Shown here: positions 27,122 through 40,284 of the stretch, piece after piece
Layout of the letters: each line of letters opens with the position of its first letter
Position numbering within the stretch: the stretch's first letter is position 1
From: Onchocerca volvulus
Lineage: Eukaryota > Nematoda > Chromadorea > Rhabditida > Onchocercidae
Length of the DNA stretch: 64,000 nt
Assembly: GCA_000499405.2 (NCBI GenBank)
Contig: HG738139.1
Location: 16,034,858-16,098,857, forward strand
Reading direction: 5' to 3'
Notes under the pieces: generated by a model
The model's database searches: none
Seen by the model: only the letters and a program-made list of their open reading frames with translations
What the model was told of the DNA's origin: nothing
Position numbers and translations under genes: made by a program

Positions 27122-30100
27122 TCAATTTAAAATCAAATTTTGCATATTGCCTTTAACAATAGCAATAAGACAATCACGATATAAACCATTACATTCTGTA
27201 CTAATCTCTTCGATTAACTTTTTTTTATAACTTTTCATATATGCTTCAGAGATTGTCGCAAGATCAATTTCTGATCGTGAAATTATCAAACGAATCAAAT
27301 CACTATCTCGTTTTCCACTTGGATTCTGAAACAAAGAAAAATTATGTTATATTAAAATATGCTTTCATATATCATTCTAAACTATCTTCATCATTGTATT
27401 ATTATTACAATGATTATTATTATTCGCTACTAGTTCAAATTTAGAAAGCTAAAGATAATAATAAGAAAAAGTAAAATTAATTATAAACCATTGCTTGGGA
27501 TTTTATCAGAAATGTGTTTTTGTTTGATTGGAAATGAAATATTTGCATATAAATAATATACAGCTAGTTAAAAAATGAGAGAAAGGAGAAAAAGAAAAAA
27601 TATTTTAAGAATTTCACATTTTTTTGACTAAAAATTCTCTCTTTTTTTTCATCTTTTAAAAACATAACTTTCTTTTTTGTCAATTTCGTGATTTTTTTCT
27701 TTTTTTTCAATATAGCAAAACTATTTCATATTAAATTCAAGCAAAAATATCAAGCAGAAGATATTGAATGAATTTATTTGATGACATTATTGATTGGCAC
27801 ATTTTGTAAAGTGCCTTGAAAATTTAGCCCAGATATTTTCAGATTAGTTTCATCAATTATAATTTAATGATTAATACTGATGATACTAGGCAATACAAAA
27901 GAAAAAAGAAAGAAAAGTTCTGTGAGTTGACCTTCAAAAATCTTTTCTTTTGCCCTTTGACATAGCTTGTCTTTTAGCTAATATTGTTTTTTCCTTTGCA
28001 TATAACATTTGTTTACAAATGGATTGTTTACTAAACAAAAGAGAAAAGAATCAATAATACCTTTAGTAATTTATTCAGTAAATCAGCAAAGAATGAATTA
28101 CTATTTCGAGAATAATGAATTAGTGCAAGTAATGCAGTCTTTGCATAGCCATTAAAATGTTTCTGAAATAAAAACAATAATTAAAGACTCATTCATTTAC
28201 TGAAAATAAATTAGCATAAATTACTGAGATAGGTTTTTTATTTCTATATTTCTAACTTATCGAAGAAGCAATCTGTAGCAAAATAAAAGTGACAAAATTG
28301 ATTAAGTGTAAAAAAGTTCATCTTGTCAAGTTTAATTATTGTATTCATTTCAAAATATTTATTGGATAATCATAAATTGAATGGCTATTTCTGATTAGCT
28401 TTTTTTTTTTAAAAAAAAATAATATGAGAGTAGACGACTTCAATGTCTTGTTCAATTTGATGTCCAGCAATTGTCGCATATTCTGCACTTAAAATATTCA
28501 GTTGATAGGTTGAAAGTGCTGATATGATATTTTTCATCGCTACTTTATCAATTTTCTTTTTTTCACTCAATATTTTCTTCACTTCCTGCAATTGAATATA
28601 GCATTTTCTCATTCAAATTCTTTCTATCAAAGAAATAAATTATTCTAAAATTTATTTTTCAGTAAAATTGTCGGATTATATCAAATGAAATATGTTAACG
28701 ATCTTATCTCATATCTTTTGTGATATATCATTTTAAAACTTACTTCTTTAACTTTTTCCACATTAACGTTATCATTATTTGTTATGATCGGCTTTTGAAT
28801 AACGATCATCAAAATATCTTTCAGATCACCACTTGTATGTGTAGCAATATCAGTTTCCAATTTCTTTCCCAGTATCATTTGATATTCATTTTTGATCGCA
28901 GCTAATTCCAAACCAGTTCGCAAGCAAAGAATTTCGATCAGTACAGATTCATTGGTGCCTGTTTCCTGGAATTAATAATACCAATAATCAACATGATATA
29001 TTAGATGAAATGTGGAAGAATATTTTATGGATAAAAAGAAATTCTTAAAAATTATTAGCTAATCGCATTCAGATGATAGAATTGTGTGTTTTATGGGACT
29101 AAAGAAAAAAATGAAATTTAAAAAGATTTATAATCAATAAATAGGAACTCATATAAATATACGAAATTGTCAAGTAAATTAGAAAATAAATCACATTAGA
29201 TGAATTGAAATGAATAGAAAACTTACCAGTCAACCTTAATTACAACATTTCGAAGTAATGTATTAGCTCCACTTAACGAAGGAGTATTACTTTAAACTTA
29301 GCTCAATTTCCGAATCTAACCATATTTTTCAATCCAGAACTTTGCATTGAAATGATTCAGAATTTAAGACTTGATACTGTTATAAATTGCATACTTATTT
29401 TATTTTATTTAATTTTCATTTATTCCAATTACTTTATTTTTGGTTTTTGGATATAAATCAAAATTTAAAAAAAAAAAAAAGTATTGTTTTCATATCAAGT
29501 ATTATCTTCGCATAATATTACACATAGTTATTTTGTTTGGCATAGTCATATTTGATAGTTTCACATTAGTAAATTAATTTAATAAATTTTAATTTCGAAT
29601 TTAAAAAAACCTACATTAATTGCTTTAACAAGCTGTAAAGTGTCATATTTGGTTGGTGTTTCCATAAGTGCCAAAATGACATCTTTAAAATCAACAGGTA
29701 ATCCATTTATTAGATCAATCAATAAATCCCTGTTGTATTTTATCTTATACGGTGTTCTAATCTGAAGAAGAAGAAAATGCATCAAATTATTTCTGAAAAT
29801 AAAATAAAAGAAAAAATTAAAAGAAATAATGAAAATAACAATCGTGAAATTCTCACAAAATTTATTTCCAAATTCTTCTTATTAATCACTTTAATTATTA
29901 AAATAATTACTAGTTCAATTAATAATTAAATGTCGACCTATTTTTTACAAATTGAAATAAAAAAAAATAAAATACCGAATGTAATTTTTTGTATTTTAAA
30001 ATTACAAATTAAATTTACTTCACTTCGAAATCATTAACTGAATACATTACCATTTGTCGTTGTGTATTGTTAATTTGTGTAAGTATTTGAAATATTTGCA

Positions 30101-30275
30101 TTTTACTGACATCCGTTTTCGACGCTAATAACTTTGCCAATAATTCGGCAGCCTCATCGTCATGAAATGGAAATTTGGCTCCGATAGTTCCTCGATGTGT
30201 TTTATCAATGCCAAGCATGATTTTCGGAGAATTTTGAATTGATGAATAAAGCAATCCTCTAATGAAAGACTTCAT
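27122..30275 (-). CDS. Divergent annexin with degenerate calcium-binding loops, 348 aa
   Basis: Six exons: 30275-30051, 29761-29615, 28965-28744, 28585-28439, 28162-28061, 27325-27122 (TGA 27124-27122); all junctions are phase 0. The four annexin repeats are visible: repeat I from about residue 39 (ELLAKLL..., [33 protein letters not shown]), II (ESVLIEILCLRTGLELAAIK...SGDLKDILM), III (exon pair joined at QDIE|KHFNGYAKTALLALI) and IV ([18 protein letters not shown]...LYRDCLIAIVKGN). Annexins bind acidic phospholipid membranes through GxGT loops with a downstream acidic residue. Here repeat I has SKTD, repeat II only ETGT and repeat IV PSGK, so the type II sites are mostly lost. A 38-residue N-terminal region precedes repeat I. 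Exon structure matches the annexin at 40285, so it is a duplicate. Ca2+-independent or altered membrane binding is an inference. Confidence 0.88.
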
Positions 30276-30598
30276 TTAAATTTTAAAATTGAATCATCTA
30301 ATATTTTTGACAGTTTAAAAATTTTCAAATCATATCTCTTAAATATTAAATTATATATTAGAACAATGTAAATTATGATGCGCATTTCTTTTCTTTTTGT
30401 TGACTTCTATTCTTCATTAGCTGGCATTTTTTTGCCAGTGAATAAATTAAATTTGCAAATCAATTTCGATGATCAAGAATGCTTGCTAAAAGGATTAGAG
30501 AAAAGAAGTGAACGCGTGGAACGCTTCAAAACAAGCGTTTTTTCCAAAAGGATAAAAAGAAAAAGCGTTAATGACGTGAAATATCAATGGGAAATATG

Positions 30599-30641
30599 AA
30601 ATTCAATGCAAAATCATATGAAATGATTTTGCATTGAATTT
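30599..30641. repeat. Perfect 19-bp inverted repeat with 5-base loop
   Basis: The left arm AAATTCAATGCAAAATCAT (30599-30617) is exactly complementary to the right arm 30623-30641, with loop ATGAA. It lies 320 bases upstream of the first annexin's start codon. A second, shorter hairpin (AACGCTT 30520-30526 / AAGCGTT 30533-30539) is just to its left. Confidence 0.9.
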
Positions 30642-31775
30642 TATTCATTCAAACAAGTTAAACTTCACGTATTTTATATATTTCTCAGCAATATGTACCG
30701 AGAAAAATCACAGAAACGAATTAAATCATCAAAGTTCTGATGAAATCGATGATTATCAGTTGTTTGGTAATGTGTAACACTATCAGTTCGTTTGTTTTAT
30801 TTCTTAAATTTGAATTTTTCTTCAATTTCAATTTGTTCGTAAAAGTGCGAAATTAATGAATATTGCTAAGACCTCCAACCTTTAATATAAGTATTAGATA
30901 TAATTAATTACTAATTATTTGAGTGTAAATTTATTTCAAAATCTAAAATTGTCATGGAATTTTCATATGATTTCACAGTTATGCTGCATTTATATTTGCA
31001 AGCAAAACATTTATTGCTGTGCTGTTATCATTTAAAATTATTATTAGTATTTTAAATTAAAATTTTTAAGACTCAAATAATTATAGAATAAAAATGAAAT
31101 TTTCTTTGTTTTTTATTTTTTTTTTGTAGTTTTTAAGTTCCATATGGTCTAACTGATGGAAAATATTGTCTTATGTATGAAGATTATAATGTTTGATCTT
31201 ATTTATCAAAATTTTCACATATTTATGGAATTGTATGAAGAAAATATTTTCGAAAAACAGCAACGAGTAAAAATGGAAATAGAGGTAAACGGAAAGTGAA
31301 AAATTATAATGATATTAATGAAAGTAGTTCATTGCTTTGAACATTTTTCGGTCAGCATTAAATTTGCAATCATTTCCAAAATATACGCAGTTTTTATAGA
31401 TTAGGATGAAACTGAGCAAATGATCAAAGAAAGTCGGCTCATTTCATCACATATTCATGATAAATAGTCTTAACTTTCTTCTCATTTAGAGAAAGAATAT
31501 TTTTTGCAATGCTACCAAACCTTAATATTAAAAATGTGAAAAATGCATTTTAATAGTATTTGAGAATCTTTTCATCAAGTTATTACAACTTATTCTATTC
31601 TTCTGATTATTGCATACTTCAAAACTCTTCTCTATCCATCAAATAATTCTATTTAACAAAATTTTATGCTATTCCTTCATTTATTTTTCAAACTGTGAGC
31701 AATCTTTTATGTCCTTAATGATGACACTTATGCTGTTGTTGTTTCCGGCCCTAATCCGCATGGCTGTCCAGCTAG

Positions 31776-31955
31776 TCGATATAAATAAAAATGTCCACTC
31801 CCTTTACTCTTACTTGTCACAGTGTTGAGAATAAAAAAAGTAAGTATATCTGTAAACACAAGCGTCGTTGCTTCAAAATTTCAAAGCAATCGGTGAACAA
31901 CTTGAAACGTTGCGTCAAAAGCCGCAACGAACATTTACATTTTTATTTATATAAA
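31776..31955. mobile_element. Short repeat element with inverted termini (MITE-like), copy 1
   Basis: The left end TCGATATAAATAAAAATGT (31776-31794) and the right end acatttttatttatataaa (31937-31955) are near-perfect inverted repeats. The interior shares with copy 2 (45934-46125) the motif aaaaaaagtaagtatat and a 26-base identical stretch (31872-31897). The preceding 14 bases (ggctgtccagctag) also resemble those before copy 2, so the true boundary may be further left. It has no coding capacity, so it would be non-autonomous. Confidence 0.6.
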
Positions 31956-32636
31956 TAAACAATGTATCCGACAATAACGATAAAATTTCAATCAGTCAAG
32001 AAATTGCTGCGATAATAAGATCATTTTTCAATATCAAACACACATAAATGATGATATTTGAAGAGCTTTTAAAATTTTCTGACTGATGACATCGAAGATC
32101 AAGTCATTTATCTCCTTCTTCCGATTGTGGCGAGAAAATGAAAAAAGAGGAAATCATTTTTTGATGGCATTGAAATGTCCAGAATATCGTTATCATTTTC
32201 CCATCTTGATTCATCATTTTACAATATTTGATCGTTTTTCTATTTCCGCAAGGATATCATTTTCTCATTTGTGTACTTGTTTAATTCAATGGTTCATTGA
32301 CACTTTTATTTATTTAACTACTTATTTATTTATCTATTTAATTACTATTTATTACTATCGTTATTATTCACAATATTAGTTATTACTACTGCATTAATTG
32401 GTAACAACAAATATTAATTATATTTCGAATACAATTAAATTTTTATAGAGCAATAAGTAAAAAAACTTACTTTATACTTACTGAGAATAGACAAAGTAAA
32501 TAAAGTTCTTTTATTTAATTTTGTAATAATTGTAACAATTATAAAGATTTTTATAAAAAAAAATCAATGGGTTTTGATTTATAGTCTTATTTAGTTATTT
32601 TACGAAATAATTTTTGTAACTGAATAATCCTGTATA

Positions 32637-32637
<1 letters not shown>

Positions 32638-32696
<59 letters not shown>
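32638..32696. repeat. Poly-A homopolymer, 59 bases
   Basis: This is an uninterrupted run of A, the longest homopolymer in the window. Its length is likely to be unreliable in the assembly. Confidence 0.9.
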
Positions 32697-32698
<2 letters not shown>

Positions 32699-35209
32699 TT
32701 TGCTAGAAAATAAATCAGAAGTACATTTAAAATAAAGCCAAACTAAAATCAAAATATTAAAATGAGATCAGAAAAAAGTCGATTGAGGAAATATATTAAA
32801 TAAATGAAATAATAAACAAAATAACTGAGAGAATAAGGGTAAATTATATTTATTTTCAAGTACAGTTGGATAAAAAACTGTTACAATGATACTATAATTA
32901 ATTCAGACTTGCATATATTTTTTCCTTTTTTTTTTCTAATTAAACAATAGCATTGTTACTTATTCGATATGATTAAATATGATTTTTTATCTTATCTAAA
33001 CTTATAAATTAACTAAATTTGATTATTTTGATTGATTTTTGCAACCAAACTTTTTGAAAAATCAGAAAATAGATTAAATGATTGATAATTCAAGACGAAA
33101 ATAATCTTCATCTCATAACAATCGATTGATAACTAATATTTGATGAAAATGATGACGTATATCATAAAATTTATTCATTGTATATTTATGTAGCAAAAGT
33201 TAAAATATTGGAAGCAATTTTTTAGTTTTTTCATTATTTTTCACGATAAATCCTATATTTAATTTCAATAAATGTAGTTATTTCTTTTAAACTTTCGCGA
33301 AATTTTTTTTTTTCAATTTTCAAGTTTATTTTAAATTTGTTTTGGATCATTTTTCAAAACAATTTAAAGTAAAAATTTAACAAGTTATCATTAATAAGTA
33401 ATTAATAAACGAATTTTATCATTATTAAAATGTTTAAATAACTGACAAATGATAATGGAATAATGGAATAATGAAATAATAGATGACATATGAAGAAAAG
33501 AAAGCATTGAATTTTGTTTTAATTGGAGGAAAAGATTAACTTCAATATCAATCAGTTTAAAGATCAGATGAAATGATCCATCAATCGATACAATAATCAT
33601 TCAAACAGGAAAATAAGCATTATCAAAAGAGATAGTTGCAATAGAGATAGTTTCACCGAACCATTATTTTGATGTATATATTAGTCTTGTATTCATATGT
33701 GCCGCAGGAACAAAAACAAGATGCGTAGATAAGGCTAAAAAATCTGGAATCTTTAAAAACCGAAAAAAATCCAAACGCTCCATTCAGTTATCAAATTAAT
33801 TACTTGGAATGAAAAGGAAGATGAAGAGTAAAAGATTTAATTTGTTATCATTAACGAGATGATATTATCATTTAGAAGACGATTATTGTGAGAATCATAA
33901 AATGAATACGATAGAAGGACGGATTCATACAAAACAAAACAAATTCCTGGAAGATGTCACGGGAAAGGAAGAAATTCCTACAAGATACGATGGAAAAATG
34001 GATTCATGTAACATACGACACGGAAAATGGATTCAGAAGGAGAAATTGGAATAATGAAAAAATGGACGTGTTGAAAGATACGATAATTCTTTGGAAGCTA
34101 ACCTATTTGATTCAAAACTACTTATTTTAATCCATTATAACCATGAATTTACCATATGCTGCGACATTTGAGGACATTATTATTAGTTCAGAAGAAAAAG
34201 AAAGAAAATATTTTTTATGCAAAATATATTGATTCGCATATTAAATTGTTAGATGTCAAATAAGCAGATTTTATATTATACAATATAGTGATAGTGGTGA
34301 TAATGATGACGATTATTCTTAAGATGATAATGATAATAAGAATAAAACATTAGTATATTTATCATTCAGTATTCGCATGCTTTTACTTTTCTTTTCTTAT
34401 AAAGAATTCGATAGTCAAATAATTTTTTAAACCATTTTATTCTCGATAATTTTTCGATTATTTTAGCAAAATATTTCATTCTATTCTAATAAAAAAGAAA
34501 AAAAATGGACGATACTCAATAAACTTATTTTGTATCTAAAAATCAAATTTAAATTAAATTTATAAAATAATCTGTAGAAGACAATAATATACTTCGGATG
34601 GTAAGAATATCTAAATGAGATTAAAAGTTTGAACCGATTCTTACAATGTTTCAATCAATTAAAATTGTAAGAATTACGCTAAGTTAATTACTTGCTTGTA
34701 AGTTTAATTATAATATTAAATTCATTGACATAATTAAGATCAAACTGTTAAACAGTCATTCCAGTCGTTAGTAAAAATTGAAAATACCAGCATAATATAC
34801 AAAATTTTTTCTTAAATGTTAATTAAAGGAAAATTATCAATTATGGGATAGATGAGATAGAAACGATAAAATCTTTCAACAAAAATCAATATTTATTTCT
34901 CAAAAAATGTTTTCGAAATGTTAAATGCTAAAATATTGATTAGAAATATTTTAATAACAGATTGCAACATATGTTGATAATAACGAATAATTAATGCGCG
35001 TAATGTATAATTATGTGTTTAAGATAAATTACGTTGTTTAGATCCATTCTGTTTTTTTGTAATATTTGGTTTGAATGATTTATTGATAATAGTAAAAACA
35101 ATAATTATTTATTTTCTTTAATCGGCGAAATTTATTTGTACTAAAAAATTTGTTCCCTTGATTAATTTAAGTAATATTATAATTTGTTATGATTACAGTA
35201 TCTCATACT

Positions 35210-35570
35210 CGAAAGATATTGAAGTGAAGTTATTAATATCATTTCCCGTGACAAGTTATGTGACTTTACGTCATCTCATATCACAGGTTGAGTGATAAAA
35301 CGTCAATCATTTCCTATTTTAGATTAAATAAAAAAAAAGATTATATGACAACTCCACAAATTAAAGTATCATGTCAAAAAATTATATGACAACTCGACAG
35401 ATTAAGTAATAAGATATCATGTCAACTCATGTAACAGAAGAGTAATCAGATTTTTCATCATTTTGATGTAACAGGTCTTTTATCATTTTGTACAACAAGT
35501 TAATAGGTCATCATGTCATGTTTTATGATCAGTTATGTAAGAAGAATTCATGTTATCTCTTATGACAGAT
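35210..35570. repeat. Degenerate ATGACA/TCATGT repeat region
   Basis: Recurrent atcatgtca, tatgacaact, acaagtta and gacagatta modules occur every 20-50 bases in both orientations, for example atatgacaactccacaaatt and atatgacaactcgacagatt. No fixed period is apparent. Confidence 0.5.
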
Positions 35571-36749
35571 TAAATTTGACAAATTACCAATTATCTGCAA
35601 AAAATAAATTCTAACCTTTTAAAAAGGAATATTAATAAGTAAGTAAAATGCAGAAATTATATGAACTTTGGAAAATAAAAAATGACAAAGAAAGAAAAAG
35701 CAGTTCTTTCTAGTTCCTTTTTTTTTTTTTTTAATAATGAATATTCAGTCAAAAACAAATTCATAAACTTCTTGTCATATCTAAACAGCAATAAAATCTC
35801 GAATACAAACAAACAAAAACTGAAAGGAGGAAGAAACGGAAAAATTGTTTGTGTTCGGATGCAAATGTAAAAATGATTGCTATCGATAACGTTACAACTG
35901 AAGAATTATCTTTCATTCCTCCTTCCCTCCCTTTCCCATAAACGTTTTTTTGAAATTTTTTCGAATATCTTTTCTTCTTTTTTTTCATCCGTATGTGTTT
36001 ATTGTAAATGTGTGAGATTCGGTTTGATTCGGGAAAGCGGGGGAAGGAAGAAAGAATTTAGCATTATCGGAAGGACTTTCTTGTTTTTTCCTCTTTCTAT
36101 CGCTTGAGCAAGAAATAAATTTCAATGCCATCTGGTACTTTCTTTTTTCCCAAACCATTCCTCCATTTTTTTCTTTTTGAACAACGAATTTTGCCAAGTA
36201 AAGTGAGGGAGATAGAAAAGAGACAACAGCTGCATGTTTTTTATTTCAGTCTAAATGCTATATGCACAGTAATTAACCAAAAAAAAAGAAAGCAAAAATT
36301 TTCTATCGAATATATATTTTCATTAGTATTAGATTTTATTGTATAATTTGAAAACAAAAAACAAAGACTGATATAATGGAGGAAAAATTAGCCTAAAATT
36401 TATTTGAGCTGTTATCGAAGTAATGTAAGGTTAAAGGCTCAAGATGATATTTTTAATCACATATCACTGATATGATTACTTATATATATGTATCATTCAT
36501 AGAATTTTGCCAAGCTTCCTCGAATTTTGATATTCTGCAAAGACTTCCTAAAATTTTGAATGAAGAAATTTTCCCAATTAATATCAGTTAATTGCATCTT
36601 TTGTTCAAGTTTAATAGTTCTTCGTTCAGTTTTGTTTTTTCCAAATCGGCATTAAATAATGGTATTTTAACTTTATCTGATCAATTAGCAATTCCAAATT
36701 ATATCAAATTCGGGAAAGTTTGATCAAATTTCTATGTTCATTTTGGTAT

Positions 36750-36751
36750 TC

Positions 36752-36782
<31 letters not shown>

Positions 36783-36840
36783 CTATCTATCTATCTATCT
36801 ATCTCTCTATCTATATCTATATATATATATATATATATAT
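36750..36840. repeat. (ATCT)n followed by (AT)n microsatellite
   Basis: About 14 atct units with one interruption run into a pure TA dinucleotide tract ending at 36840. The Ile/Tyr/Ser-repeat frame over it is not a gene. Confidence 0.9.
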
Positions 36841-39636
36841 GAAAAGAGAATTTCAGGCTGAAAAGAAATTGAAAATGGAGATGACAGGAAATGATATTGG
36901 GAAGAAATATATTTAAAACCTTATTACATACACATATGTATATGTGAATGTGTTATCGATTGCATGCCACAATTATTAGCCAAAATATTTTAATACAACG
37001 AATTTTTTATTAGATAACTGCTAATAATGTCTATGTTATTGTGATTATCATTCAGCGATGAGCAGAATTTAATATATTTACTGAATTAAGTAAACTTATC
37101 ATAATAGTAAAGAAAAAATTGTCTGAAAAGAAATTGAAAATGGAGTACGTTAGAGGTAGAAGAAAAGAAAGAAAAAAATTGAAAGATAAAGGAAGTAAGC
37201 AAAATCATTATTTTAATTAATTCAATTCAGTACAATTTTATTTCATTCCAATTCAATATTATTTTCTTATAAAGTTGTAAATGTTAATTCACTGTCACTG
37301 CACAAATTAATCAATTTGAAATATAAATTTAAATTTTTTTCATGATTCAGATTACAAATTCAACTTCATAAATCAAAAGATTAATGTCATTGGGTTAGAA
37401 AAATATTTATACCCATAAATTATCGACAATTGGCTTTTTTTTTTTTATGTCTACTTGCTATTATAGAAATTCTCGTTTAAAAATAGTTATCGTTCCTATT
37501 AGTAGTCTAAAAAAAAACTAATCACTTTAATTTACAATTGGCACTAGTAGTAAAATACTAATTAATTTAGGACTAATTAGAAAAAAAATCAATTTAACTT
37601 CTTTGAATTGATTCAAGGAACGATAAATTATTTTTTAAATGAAAATTTAAAATAATTTTTGAATTAATTTAACCGCACTTTTTAAAAAAAAAAAAAAGAA
37701 AAAAGAAGATTCAATGATTTGCAAAATTTCAGTAAGCTGTCGAATTTACAATTGATAATATCATACGATCTTCAGCTGACTTAAAGTCATGATGATCTTG
37801 ACATATAAATCGATCAAGTTAAACTTATTAACGTGAACTTCTCTCCGGAAATATTATTTACGTCTATTTCAATTTGCGAGTACGTCATCATCGACATGTA
37901 CATTATTATGATATAACCGGATAACCACACCGTAGGATTACCAACACATTTTTCTGTTTTTATAAAAAATAAGAAAGCCTTTTTTCTTTTCCATATCAAT
38001 TTTGAACTGTATCAGAATTCAAATAATGGATAATTTCGCACTTCATTAATCTTTCCGATTTTCTTCTCAAAACAGCATGAAAAGTCCGTATTCCGGAAAG
38101 TTTTCAATACTGAATAAAGTTTTCATAAATTTATTTTAAGATTATAAGGGATGATAGAATAGGAACGAAATAGAATTTCTTAAATTAAATGTTTTATAAC
38201 CGAATGGTGACATCAACACTCCAAAATTTTCGTATTTTAAATCATATATGAACTGTAGAAAATGCATGATGAATTGTGCAATCGTTGTGTTTTCATATTT
38301 GTTGCATTTCTCATTCTTGATTTAAACTGTTATAATTTTGAGTAAAATTCAATAACGACAAAATGAGTGAGTAAGTTCAAATATTCATTTCTCTAACTTT
38401 TATTAAATGAAATAAAAGCGAAGCATTAAAAAGAAGAAATGCAAAATTTAACTGAATTAATCAAACAAAATTAGCATACTGGAAAAAATGCAAGAACAAT
38501 TAATCATTGCTAATGATAGTAATGATAATGGTAATGATGACAATAATAATAATGATAATTATAATCATCATAGGAAAAAGAGTTGTCCACAAAATTGTTG
38601 ATACCATCATGAAATAATAGGAATAAAAAAACAATAGGACAAACACAAAAGAAATGAAGTTCTAGGCCAAAATAATCCTTATCGAAGCCAACAAATCATA
38701 ACGTGTTCATTAAAAAATTTCGAGAAAGTAACGGTTTTATGAAGTTTCGAATTACCTCATAAATTAATTAAAGGCCACAAATTTCAATTATTAGCATTAT
38801 TTTAGCCTGACTTTCCCATACATGATTGATTATTAGGATTTGTCTGATATTGTTACCATTATCAAGAAAAAAATTGTAACTGGAAGAACGAATTATCTAA
38901 TTACTCGTCGAATAGCACCATAAAATTATTGTTACCTTAAAATTGATAAATCAAATTAAAAAACTCGAATCCAAATTCTAATTTTATCTAAAGCCTTACA
39001 TAATTTAAAAATGCAGTCAGAAAATTCCAGGTTGTAATATGAATTATATTTCTTCTTATCTAGAAAGTTAAAAAAATTGCAATTTAGATCAGATCAATGC
39101 AGTCTAGGCCTATAGATCATTCAAATAGTAGCAGCGAAAAAAAAAAAAAAAGAAAAAAATAGGTAATCACATTAGAGTACTGTACTCATCCATAATTTTT
39201 TTTTACGTTAAACTAATTCTCATAATATTTTATTTGTTTCATAATGTTTGAATGCAGTTACGTATCTGACGTAAAGCGATACTATCACGGATTACCGATA
39301 ATTTTATGGTGCATTAAATGATGGAAGCTTGTTCGTTCGTTTAAAGAATTAAATGATCAATTATTTCCCAAAAGAAATAAAAGATCCTTTCGTTGCTTTA
39401 ACTTATTCCGCAGAATAATTTGCAGTCTTAGAAAATAAAAAGAACCTTATAAAATTGATAAAAAATTACTAGACACATAACATCAAACAGAAAATTTTAA
39501 AGCAAAAAAAATTTTTTTTCTTTTTTTAAAATATAGATAATAAACTCAAGACATAAACTTAAAATATAGATAATGAACATGAAACAGAAAATTATACTAT
39601 TAGAAAGAAAAAAGGAACAAAAATACATTTGGAAAA

Positions 39637-39822
39637 ATTACGATAAAATGTTGAAGAAATAAATGAATTGCGAGTAATGAAGAATTATAATGAATTACGA
39701 TGAAATATTAAAGGATTATAATGGACTGGAATGAAATTTCGAAAAATCATGATGAATTACGACGAAATGTTGAGAAATTATGCTTGATTATGACGTAATG
39801 TTGAAAATTACAATGTTGAAGA
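39637..39822. repeat. Degenerate minisatellite, 31-bp period, about 6 copies
   Basis: Clear units start at 39699, 39730, 39761 and 39792 (gatgaaatattaaaggatta, aatgaaatttcgaaaaatca, gacgaaatgttgagaaatta, gacgtaatgttgaaaattac as their first 20 bases). Two more decayed units lie to the left. Confidence 0.75.
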
Positions 39823-40284
39823 GTTATAATAAATTCGGATGACATATATGAAGTGTTATAATATTTATTTAATAAGAAACGACGAATAAAAAAAATTCCG
39901 AAGCGAAAAGAAATTTTATCAAATAGTTCAAATTTATTTCAACAAATGTTTTCGTTATTTTCATAACGATATTTGAAATGTTGCAAAAATATTCCAATTG
40001 TTATAATCATTGAATTCATTTATGATTTTTTTTTATAAATTTTTTTTGAACTATTTGGTACAATGTTAAAAATATCGTTATGCTTTTTATAAACTTGGTA
40101 ATAACGTTGATTTCTTTTTGAATTATGATATTAATGTTTAAAATCAGTGAAAATACGAGAGTTGAGAATTTTCTCAAGAAAAATGCCAAAATTATTTGAG
40201 ATTGTAATACTGTCATTTCTATAAATAAAATATTAGTCTTATTTTATTCGTCGTGTTGTTGTTGATTGGTGTAATTAAAATCAT

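Larger units (their letters stand above)
30276..40284. other. Intergenic region between the two annexin genes
   Basis: About 10 kb without a recognisable gene. It holds: a perfect 19-bp hairpin (30599-30641); an inverted-terminus repeat element (31776-31955); a 59-base poly-A run (32638-32696); ATGAC-rich degenerate repeats (35210-35570); a C/T-skewed segment (35900-36200) with several small open frames that look spurious; an (ATCT)n/(AT)n microsatellite (36750-36840); and a 31-bp minisatellite (39637-39822). The open frame 30375-30599 (+) is treated as spurious but noted below. Confidence 0.55.

Noticed and set aside
30375..30599. 74-codon + strand open frame with a true ATG, divergent to the annexin
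   Set aside because: There is no recognisable domain, no plausible flanking exons and no poly-A signal nearby; its 3' end runs into a hairpin, and the Lys/Arg-rich tail comes from purine-rich sequence.
35682..36346. Overlapping small frames on both strands
   Set aside because: They arise from strand-asymmetric purine/pyrimidine-rich sequence. No frame shows a known motif or in-phase splice sites, and the minus frame 36197-35985 starts with TTG rather than ATG.
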